Below are positions 51,656 to 63,600 of a DNA stretch of 64,000 bases, piece after piece; the first letter of the stretch is position 1, and the number at the start of each line of letters is the position of its first letter. Source of the DNA: Trochalopteron elliotii (Eukaryota; Chordata; Aves; Passeriformes; Leiothrichidae); assembly GCA_024734555.1 (NCBI GenBank), contig JANPWX010000061.1, forward strand, positions 1,365,634-1,429,633, given 5' to 3'. The notes beneath the pieces are model-generated. The model saw only the letters and a program-made list of their open reading frames with translations. It had not been told where the DNA came from and did no database searches. The translations under genes and the position numbers were made by a program.

Positions 51656-54600
51656 CTGGAAGATGGTTGGAAACAGCCCAATTAATAGGTACTCTCACAT
51701 ATTACAGTACTATAGAGGAGAAGTTAAATTATCATACAAACAACCAAGTAATCAAGATTTTATCTTTTCTTTTTCATTTCAGTCTACCTTAAAACTACTA
51801 TACTTCTCTTGCCATCTCAATTTCAAGCTATTTTTCAAATACCTCTCCTCTAAGTAAACTTAAAATAGCTTTCTTTCTCAACATATAGTACAAAACTGCA
51901 GAGCAGGCAGGTCAGCATTATGACCAATGTTACAACACTGCAGTCCTACAGGATCAGAAACATTGGATATACTGGCAGATGAGACAGTATTCAAGAAGAC
52001 CATTCTTTTTTAAATATAAAAAAGGTCACTTGGTCTTAAAAACTGCTACAATACCTAGAGCGTTACTAGGAAAGAAAAGAAATTCTTTGGTTGTTTTTTT
52101 CTCTAAATATAGAGAGGTGTTTAAAGTGGCTGTTCCCTTCTGAGTTCAAGAGTTTTAAGCCTGTGCTGAAGTAGAAAGCACAATTCCAACGAATTATATG
52201 GAAGTGTTATATTTTAAAATGCATTAATTAATAGTATTAATTCAAGTGTCTGTTGTATAAATATTCCAGATCTATTAAGAGTAAACTGCATGGCAAAACA
52301 GTACCGGTCTTCTAAAAATCATCTGTTCTAACACAAACTATTCATCACTCACAAAATATAAGTAGAGAAGCACACAGCAGTATCATAGTGCCAAGGAAAA
52401 TAGAAGCATTTAATGTTAACAATATATCCACTGTGTAATATATACACTATACAGTGAGAAATTGTGGTCAATCTTCAAGGGCCCCCTGCTGCAGCCCTTA
52501 CATGTACCTTTAAATGCACAGCCATACTAATCACCACTGTCAAAGTACAAGCTCTGCAAGTGCAAATATTTACACAGGTCACTGAACTCTCACAGTCTTC
52601 AGGACTCAAACTAGATGCGAGTTTCCATGGGTTAGATTTCTGTCAGTGTTTTGTGCATGTTTTGTTGTGCCATGCAGTCAGAGATCCTGCAGCAGTGGCC
52701 AGCACAGGGTGGCAGAAGCCAGAGCACACTCAGGAGCTGTGTTTGTTTCTGTGTAAGCTCTGGCCCTGCGAACCACCTGCTCGCCTGCCTGGCAAATCCA
52801 CACCCACACCTCATTCCAAGGACAGCTCTTCATCCCTGGCCTGGCAGAGGTTAATGAAACACTTTAAAGAATAGATGACACAAAAATGCAATTGTTTAAC
52901 TGGCTTCAGTGTAAGTGATATTACTCCTAATGTAAGACCACTGTCATAATCCCTGTGCCTGCATTCCTTCTTTAGCAGCATATATTGATACCAAAGGAGA
53001 AAGCTACAATTTTAAGTACCTATCAAACTACTCTATTAAATTGGAATTAATGCACTGTAAGCCAAACTTAGATGTGCTTACAGTATACACGTGTATTTTG
53101 TAGCCTAATTAGAAATGGCATTTGAGTTCTAAATAAATTTTTAAGATCAAGCTTCTAATTTCCTGGTGCATCTAGAAACTGAAACCAAAAAATTATGCAG
53201 CAAGTCACAGTGATTTCAAATAAGAATCTCATCTTTAACCAAAAATAGCACTAAAAAGCCATTAAATCCCTGGAATAAAGTTAAATTCATGGAGGACATT
53301 TGAGTGTAAAAGGCAGCGTTTTGTATATAAGCACATGATGCAAAACCCAGCAAAAATAACAGCAACAAAAGAGCCAATACACTAAACAGCCAGACCATTA
53401 CCACACTGAAGCATTCTACTAACTTACTGAATAGATAAAGAGTGTTAGAAAACTGCTTTTACACTTTGTTCAAAGATGTACATAATTTAAAATAACTGAT
53501 AACTAAGGAGAGTTCTTGAACTTTTCTTACCTTTTGTTCTCTTTGGAGATGAGCAATGAGTTAATAAATATAGTGCAGAGGAAGGAAGCAGATGGCAAAA
53601 CATGTGCTGGAGTGTGCAAAAGCTGCAAAGGTAAAACAGAAGTTTCATGAGAGATTTTGTTTGTCATGATTTTGCTTGTACATTTACTGTAATTAGTCCT
53701 ACCTCTCTGACAGCAGGTGAAGCTTGCTCCTGCTTATTATGAACAACTGGTTTTCCAAGGTCTGTATCCTCCTGTGCTTGCTGACGTCTGTGCTTTCCCA
53801 ACAGCAAACTGAATGGTGTCACAGGAAGGCTTTCTTCTACTGCCAGCTTGAAAAAATATAAGTAGAATTTCAGTATCACAAATCTAACTTCTATCTCCTC
53901 TTAAGCTACCAAAATTCAGAATAAACCCAGGTTAGAAAAGTCTACAGTCAAATTTAACTCAACTGAGCTACGTGGCTCTTTGTACTCATTCTCTGTCAGG
54001 TGTCTGGAGAAAATTCTGCACAGAGAGTTGCAAAACTCTCCAGAATTTGGACCCCAGAACACTAGATTTTAATTTGCTGATCTACCTATTACCTTCCAAA
54101 TATGGAAGGTGGTGCATGTGCCAGAAAACCAAAGGATGGGTTTTTCTGATTCCAGTTGGAACCAAAAGATCATTTGTACTCCAGAATCATCTGCAGAGAG
54201 ATTCCATTATGTAACAGCAAGCAGAACATGGCACATTGACTTTTGGCATTTTCCTACATCAATATACATTGATATGAACACCAAATTATTTTCCCACCCT
54301 CCAAAGAAACTGATAAGCTCATGCTCACATTCCCACAGCATTCTGTATTAGAAAGACACTAACTTCTACTTGGATCTATTTTATCTAACCTACCAAAATG
54401 AAATGCTGCTGTTTCAGTGAGCATGAAACACTTCTTTAACCTGAGTTTTTTTAAAAAAGAACCAATTTCCCAGACTACTTCTCCACAGAAATACATACTG
54501 GACTACAATTCTGGAACTCCTCACTTTTAAGTCACAACTGACTGACAACTGTTCATGCCCATCAGAAAGCGCAGTTCAGACCACACTCAAGGTTCCAAGT

Positions 54601-57600
54601 GTTACAGAAACCAAGATAAGGGAAGAACTTACTCAAACATTTGGTTTCATTTGTGTAACCTGTATCTTTTAGAAAAGTTATTTTGCCTCCCCCAGGGGAA
54701 ATGGAGAGTAGCTTACTGATACTTCTAAAAATATTTTTACAAACAGCACTTCTTGTAAAAAAATAAGCAAATCCAGATTACTGCCCCTTCTGCTAAGTGT
54801 CTGTGACTCCAGGTAAGGATCTGGTGTACATTTTCATGACAAAAGGGAATTTCAATATGACAAAATGACCACCATCAGAATTTTGAACTGCCCTGTCCAT
54901 CTGAGTCAGAATTTCTATGAGAGGTACCTGTTTGCTTGATGGTGTGAGCCTTTCTTCCAGAGACTTTGTGCTAAGTGTCATTAGCTCCTAAAATACAGAA
55001 GGATGCAGTACAGTTATCATATGTGAAAATATGCTTTCCACATTTCCATACCTTGCCTACAGAAGCTTCCAACTGGCCCAAAAGCTTTTATCAGTCAAGT
55101 GGAAGAGGCAAAACCATCCCTTCCTCTTTATTTTGTAAAGAAATTGAAGAGAAGCAAGAATGGACCTAGAGGTTCTAGAGACATTTTGGGAAAACAGACA
55201 AAAAACCCCACACACCCATCCAGAAATTACAGGGAAACTGAGTATCACATGGAACATTTGAATAATCAGCAATAATTCATACAGCTTCTGGGTGCTTGTT
55301 TAAGTTAAACAGCATTGGGAATGTTCCCAAGTTATATCACTGAGGCAGCATAAACTATTCACAGTGGCAAACCAGTAAATAATTTTGATCTTAGGCTGTT
55401 TTGGCAGTCGAAAGCTTTCAACAAAGCACAACTTACAACGACTTGACATCAAAAAAAGGAACTCCTATGCTCATAAGCAGAGCTCTGAATTCGTATCAAT
55501 CCATTTTAAAGAAAACAGTTTTTGCCCAGGAACCACCTAGCAATTACTACTCCTTACTTGTGTATCTGTAAGAAAAAACAGCTGGGATTTTCTTAGCCAA
55601 AGGTATTTTTCTGAGCTTGTCATTTCAGGTTCATCTCTTGGAACAAAGGCAGCAAGCAGGATCTTTTCTTTACAAAGATTTCTCTGGATGTAGACTGGCC
55701 GTGGCTCATTTGGTTTAAACACAAACACTGCAAAACCAAGAATATCTTCTTTTTAAATCAGGAAATTCTTATGCTCCTGACCAGCTGTCAAAGCCCTGAA
55801 TATCACAGCCAGGAAGGCTGGACAGGATTGCTTCCAAGCACCAGTTTACAGGAATATAACTGGATAACTTTACTCAATAATAGAAGGGACCTTTCACAGT
55901 ACTCCAGTCCAGGTACCATACTTAGAAATTAACATTTCTGTAGGAAGAGTTATCTTAATTTAATGTCAGAGCTCTAACATGTAGCTGCACAGTTCTGCAT
56001 TTACAAGAGAGGGTCAAGAACATTTGAGACCCTCAAACGTGTGGTTAATCCTGAGATATATCCTGTACCTGAAACTAACTGCTGGAAGAAAAGGTAACAC
56101 ACTTTATTTGAATGCTGCTGTCAGATATGGCTCAGTTTCCCCAGCTGCAAGCACATACTGAAATCCCTCTTGCAGCTTTCATGGTCTGAATTCTAAGAAA
56201 ACCTTTTCTAGAAATTGTGCTTCCCCAGTTTTAAATTCTGCTGATTATGACTTGTCAAAGAAGGCTTTGTACTCACAGCTGGACTCTTTGGAGAGCCATG
56301 AGACTGCAGCAATATATTCAGAAACAGGATCAGGTTGCAGAACTACAACGTTGAGGTGGGCACTCCACTCCACTGAAAAGCAAGCACAGCAAGAGCCAGA
56401 GGTGAAAAGGAGCCAAACAAATGGTCAAACAAACAAAACACAGGGACTTAACTGCTGGAAGAGGCAGCTCCACTCACTCCCTGGTGAATAAAAACACACA
56501 TATGCTACCAACTCCAACACAAGTGTAAGAAATACTACCTATTACTGGGTTATCCTTCACCTAACTTAAAATTTATTCTGCATACACACACAAAGCACGT
56601 GCTCATGGACAGGATACTATCCTAAGTATGAAAATCATCCCATTTCCACAGTTTTGTAGTGTTTAAATATGGAATTGAACTGGAATTATTTCAAGGTTTC
56701 ACAGTAATTTCAAGTATTAAATAATTCTAGAACACATTCAAGCTGATCTTACATGCACAAGTGAGCAGGTTCCAGCAACACAGAAAGCCATAATCAGTGG
56801 CACCAATAAGGTATTTGGAACATGTTAGTCTCCCAAAGCAGATTTTCCTACAGAAGTAAAAAGTCAAAACAAATTAGTCACCTTCAGAGGTCATCTTTGT
56901 AGCAATCACTCACAAGTCACAAAAATCGTTCAGTTATGATTTAGTTTTAATATCTAAATCCAAAGTTTGCTTTTTGCATTCACCTCTAGTGGCATGAAAC
57001 TCCACACACAACTATCTGATAAGTCTGATGATGTAAAGTATGCTAAGTATGTAAGGATTACATGTTTCTACAGCATTCCAATAAAAAGGAGGGATTTAAA
57101 ACTCTTAAATAAATTACAGACCCATACATAATTGTAAGTGCTCACATTGGGATGGGAAAATAATTTAATATTTAAAGAAGCATTACTATTGTTTAGGAAC
57201 TAGAATGAGAGAAGTAGTAAAACAAGGGTTATTATCAGCTGTTCCAGTTGAAGAAAGCATGTGATTTAATTTCTCAGTCTCTTGCTTGAGAATAACAGAG
57301 CAGCCTTATGACTTCTAATGATAAAAAGATTTTCAAAAAAGCTAGTAAGAGACAGAATTTGTATATTAAAGCATAGCCCTTTGAAATTACACAAGTAATA
57401 CAGTAATTCACTATATTCCTAGAGTCAATAATTTCCTTTTAATATAACAAATAGTAAAGGTTGTAAGAGGAGGGAGCTGGCCTGGGAAAAACTTGCCACT
57501 GCACCAAGCTGGTGGGTCATGTGCCTCCCACAGTTTTCCTCCCACACCAGTTTCAGAGCACCATTTCTCAGTTTCTTATCTTAGAGGACCAATACAAAAC

Positions 57601-60600
57601 AGACTTCATCACACAAAAGAAAAGCTTACAAACATACACACAACACATGGAAGGGAGAAACCTCTGTATGCTGCTATGGTTCTTTGTGTCAAGAGTCTTT
57701 AAAATATTGTGACCACACAATGCTGATGTCTTTTATCATGACAGCATACAGTGGGGCATTGCTGGGATAGTCTGCCAGGAAAACATGGATTTTCAAACAG
57801 AGGTTAGAGAGGATCAAGATATGTATTTCACAGTACAGGTAAGGTCATCATGCTTTTATGGTTTATTGATATAACTTCTATTTGCATGTGTGCATACACG
57901 GATAAAGAACCAACTTCTTGTATTTACAATTTTACAGGACTTAGATGCACCCCTGGATTAATGGGGAGAAAGAGAAGGGCTATCAACACATTACTTGTGT
58001 GCTCCATGATACAGATTTAAGGATGGGAGGTGCAGGAGACATAAGCAAGAAGGAACTGCAATGCTCGATCTGATTTTTAACAGTATTTTTAACCAACCAC
58101 CAAAAAGCCATTTTAGTCTCTTCTATATATGAATTTAAGACTGATAAATTCAGTGTTTATGAGTATATGTTTATGAATACATACAAGGTCTAGGACTGCT
58201 ATGAATTGATTCCTTCTTTTCTAAGAGTTCAGATGAGACATAAAAGAGCAGATGAAAAACATACCTTATGTTTCCAGGTGGATGGCAAAATGTACACTTA
58301 AGATCCCAAGTAAGTGAATCCCATACAGTGACAGTTTCTTCAAAGCTAACAGCAAGCAAAGAGCCATCTTCTGAGAAGCAGCAGTTTGTAGCTTGGTAGT
58401 TGTGGTAGCTGCCTACAAAGTCACAGGTCCAGCTCACACTCTGCTGTGCTGTGTTGAATGAACAAGCCAGTTAATTCAAGTCTATACATGAAGAAAGAAG
58501 AATTCAATTATTATTGCAAAATAGGCTCAAGAGCAAGGCAGTTTACTTTCACAATTTTTGAAGAGTACAGAGAATCTGCCCTAATAGAATCTGTTCTAAT
58601 TGAGAAACAGCTCTGGTAGGGTTTTCATTTGTCCTCAGTTTTGCATTTGAACTGTGAACCTTGAGACTGACACGGTACAATATTCATGCTTCGTTTGCCA
58701 ACTCCATTAACTGTGCTCTCAAAGAGGCAGAGGTTAGGTAAAATGATACTCAAGTAGATTCAACACTTATTGTTCTGAAAAATTCTTCTGTTGTAACTCT
58801 AGCAAGAACACACGAGCATTACTCAAAATCTGAACAGACCTTGCATTTGAGTCCAACAAAGCTCATGGTTCATTTACAGAAGATTTGAGGATCACCAAGT
58901 GACCCACTAGCATGCTTCCCTGTGTTGGTTCATATAATACTGCACTCTGCCACTGCATTCTGTTGGGATTCTTTCCCACTGTTGACAGTTACCAGAAAAT
59001 AAACTGGAGCAAAGTGATGTACTTACCACATTAACATACATTTCCCAGTATAAAATAATTCCTACAGCATGCTTTTGAAACATTTGAATGGCATGAGGAA
59101 AAAAGGGAATATCACCCTATGCTAAGATACCCTTTATATAATGGCTACAAGTTGATGATTAAAAGACCTGCCCGTAAAATAAAGAAAAAGAAAAAAAACC
59201 AGAAACGATTGCATACTCCCAGCTGCATGGCACCATCTAGGGGCCCAGCAAGAGACCTGCTGCAATTAACACATCCCAGAGTGAACTCAACTGAGGAGAG
59301 CTCTGGTGATTTGGTAAACCAATATTTGCTGCAGAGAAACTGCAGCATGCCAAACCTTTCTACCTGAGCATTCCTACTCTACCCCACTGGGCAAATACAC
59401 CACAGCAGTCACCACTAATTGGTACTTTTACATAGGCCATGAAACAGAACCCTGTAGGCACTTAAAATACAAACAACCTGATGAGGCCAGTCAGCAGACA
59501 CAGAACTATTTGTGGAAGGAAAAAAAACAAAATTAAGTTTCAACCCAAATTGACACTACACTCCATATTAAAGTATCTGCTCATTAAGGTATAATTTAGC
59601 CTCAGAATAATTCATGAAAAAAGCAAAACCAAACACTCTTTCAGATACCATTGAGGGGGTTTCTATTAATACAGTAAACAACACAAGGTTTTGTCTGTCT
59701 GTTCATCAGCAGCCACAGTTGAGGAACAAAGAGGTTGTAAAGAGAAAGTTTGGGAAATTTTGCCAAATGAAAACCCTAGTAGCTCAAAAGTACTTTTGAA
59801 CATGTTCTCACCTGCCCATGAAAAGACAAACAGATTACTAAACTGCAAGGAATTCAGCACGACCACTATTACAGCTGCTTAGGAACATGAAATGACAAGA
59901 CATTCAAGTGGCAGGAAAGTGCCAGTTCACTTAAGTGTGCCTGACACTGTAAAAACATTTAAGTAAGAGGACATTAATATGTTGGAAATCTTTTGTATTT
60001 CATGTTCAAAGACATACAGAGCAATCAATAAACATACACAGATGGTATGTTTGAAAGAAGTGAACATCAGCAATTCTTTCAAGAGGCTAAATTTGGTTAT
60101 TAAAAGTATCTCAGAAATACCTAAATACCCATTCTATGATGTTCAAATAGCTAATGGAAAGGAAGGATGTTAAAAAAATGAACTCTGAAGTGGTGGATCT
60201 GTAGAATTGCAAAAGTACTATTATTTTACACTAAGTCAGCTCAAACAGTAACACATTTCTGTGTCTTGCTCCTTCAAGCAGGAGTCTCAAATGAAAAGTC
60301 GACCCAGAGGACTGACAAAAATCCATTTTCTCAGCATGGAAAAATCATTACCACCAACAATTCTTTAACCAATGAACACAGGCTCCCATTCCCTTCTGCA
60401 GCAGCTTGCCAAGGTCTTTGGCTATTTCAGGAACCTCCATACCAAACTAATATTGTGGAACTATGGCAGAACTCCATTACAGGAGGCTCGGGAGAACACA
60501 GTATTTCATGCAGCAGCAGAAGCAGATCAATGCAGGGGACTAAGCAAATGGAAGTAGAGTCTCAATTTCTACAGCACAACTTCAAATGTCATTGTAGGTC

Positions 60601-63600
60601 CTTTCCAACTCAGGTTATTTTTATGGTTCTATGTTACAAGGTGTAAGTAAGAGTAAGTTATATTTTGGCCACACTTACCTTCTGGATCAGTGTCTTCTAC
60701 CATCACCCACACTTTAAAGACACAGTCTCTGCCAGTTGTTACCAGTATGAGAGAGTCATCCCCCAGTTCATCCATGTCACGAAAGCACATGTCTGTGATG
60801 TGGTTGTCATGGGGTGTGTTTATTCTGGTGTTCAGATGAAAGCTACAGGAAAGGAAAACAGAAACTTGCCATTCTATTTCATTTGGAACTTGGGGAAGAT
60901 TTCAGTCCAGGTTGATTCTGGAATTGGCAGGGAGAAGAGCAAAGGAATTCCTAATTAAGACAGCTGAACAGGTATTGCATTAACAGATCAGGTTTCCCTA
61001 AGGGCTTCTTTATAGTAGCCCAGCACCAAGAATTATCACTAGGCAAGCCTCTCTCAAATATTCAAGCTGAACCCTGAGCAGTCTTTCCAGTACTTAGAAA
61101 TCAGTCATGTGGTTGATTTGTGTAGTAGCTTTCTTTTGCCTTGTTTCTTAAGAAAACAACAGTTTGTAGTCCAAATGTAATTTTTTTAATAGGAAAATTA
61201 GGGAAAGGGTATTAACCAAATGCATATGCTAGCTAAAGATAAAGACCAACAATAAAATGATAATCTTCTGTACCGTCTCGAGAAGGACTAATCAATTAAT
61301 GGTGGATTACACAGAGGTGGGAAAACTGTATGAGCTACAGAACCATTCTGTCAGGTCTGTAATTTTTAATACCAAGAAAATATGTGAATTTAAGTCCCGT
61401 GGTTACAATAGACTCTGATTACTGTAAGTAAAATAGATCCAGAGCAATTATTTCCTATGTGTATTCAATGCCACTCTGCTCTGCTGCAGATGCTGTAGTG
61501 TGCACGGTAACCTCCCAGATCTGGAAAAACTGCCTTTGCAAGACAACGTCTGTGCAGGGATTTGTGTGACTGGCAGCTGGAAGGCCAGCTGTTATCATTA
61601 CCTTTGTGCCTCTTCATGGTAGAACCACAGCTTGAGCTGCAGCTCGGGGTCAGTCACTTCTTCACTCTCCTCGACTGTGGCCAGCCAGGTGCCCTGGGCG
61701 CTGAAGGCGACCTTCACCAGGTCCGACTGCTTCAGCCCCGCCTCGTGGATGTACTGCCGCTGCACTATGTCCAGCTGCAAAGGACACAGCGGGGCTTTAA
61801 AATTCAGGGAGAGCTCTCAGAGATACCATGAAACCATGGAGACAGGTGTCATGAAGGCTCCAGTTATCCCTGACTGGGCTGGGGCACAAAGAAGTGTGCC
61901 AGCATGTGGGGAAACAGAATTGGGGCATGTGCGTTCCACAACAATGCAAAGTGTAGGAAAGAATGAAAAATAATTTGAAGGTGTTTTATCTACAAGTTTT
62001 GGACATTTAACAGGATAGCACACTGTTTTAAAGTATCTTTTTCAGTATCAAGGTTTAGATTTGCTTAGCAAGTGATGTCATAGATAAAGCCAAGAACATC
62101 TCAGCCTGGGATCCAGCCTTGTAGGATAGCTGCAATGTTTTTTTTCCCATTTACCATACTAAGTCTTCAAATAAATTCTGATGCACAAGTTACTTCACTG
62201 AGTAAGTTAAAATTTTGGTACAAGCCCATCCAACTTACACTGAACAACTGCTGGTCACTCTGGAGGGAATAGAACTGCAAGTGGCCTGGCTCTCCATTCA
62301 GGACCAAAGCTTTGGTTCTAGGATCAACCACTAAGCCAGTCTTGATGTCCCTACCTGGAAACAAAATTCAGGTGACAAATGACCAAAGCTATCAAGGGAC
62401 ACATTCCACCCTCTAAGTGGAAGATAACTTTTACTACACTTACTTTTGATTAGCCCTTGAATACTTCTGGAAAACCTTAGGTTGCTGTTGATTATTGTAA
62501 TTCCTAAAAGAGAAAGCAGACCAAGTCTTGCAAAAGACACACATCTCATGGTGGGAAAGGGACTGTGATGATCTGTACTGTAAATGTATCTTTTCCAGTT
62601 TATGACACCAAGGTGAAAAGCCAAGCTACAGCCGACACCAGGCAAATTCACATAACTGATCAAAGAGCAAAAGAACAAGCATCTGTTTTTTCGGATCACT
62701 AATGAAATGTTATGTAGTTCTTAGTTAATTCATCCAAAATCAACAAAGCAAAGCTCATACGGGTTTGCATTTCCACTGAAGTGCTTTGGCTTACTGTTGT
62801 CTGTGTGCAGGGTGCAGCAGAGAGCGCCGTCAGAGGACATGGAGATGTACTCGATAGGAGACCCCAAACGAGGCAGGAAATCCTTCTGGCACGAAGATTC
62901 ATTGTGCCACTGGACTAGGACAGATTCAACTCCACCACTCAGCAACCTGGTTCCTTTTCCAGCAACAAAATACAGTTAAAAGGTTTTGCTTAAAAAGAAA
63001 TAAAATCAGCAGCCTGTGTCTTTACAATGACAGACAGACATGAGTTTCTCTAAACTTTTTAAACTGTCACAAGTAAACAATTGTATCAAGCCTGGGCAAT
63101 ACACACAGACATGCTTCTCATTATCCCCCGTTAAACTGCTAGAGATACTTGGATTAAGTAACAGGAATTTGTGCCTACAGTGAAATTTAAGCAATGCTTT
63201 GGGAGTAGCAGATCTCATCACTTTCTGAATCAGCTGGATATTTGTGTTAGGATATGGCTGAATTGTTCTCCTTCTGTGAGAGTTACTCTGCAGTAAGAAA
63301 TACCTTAAGGAGAATAGTTCAGATCACACAATTCAGATAAAAGTGTGGTATTTCTGACAGCAGGTTTGAGCTCAGACAAGACTGGCTGGTTTTATTTGGG
63401 TGCAAGTAAAACAGGCAAGAACTCATCAGTATTATTAATGAAATGGAAGGGGAGGAAGAGTGGAGGTGAGGGAGAAGAGGTCAGAGAAGGAGCTAAGATT
63501 TTTCTTTCTACCACAGAAGGCAGATATTTGACATTATAAATGCCAATCAAAATGTATATAAAAAAAGTAACAACTCCTTTAGTTTTTATTTCAGATCCTT

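Noticed and set aside
52464..52874. 136-codon plus-strand open frame inside the WDR75 last intron
   Set aside because: No family resemblance, antisense to a well-supported gene, and composition is not protein-like.
57800..57860. Possible box C/D snoRNA (TGATGA on the WDR75 strand) in an intron
   Set aside because: No CTGA box D at a suitable distance and no terminal stem; a second TGATGA near 63218 fails for the same reason.
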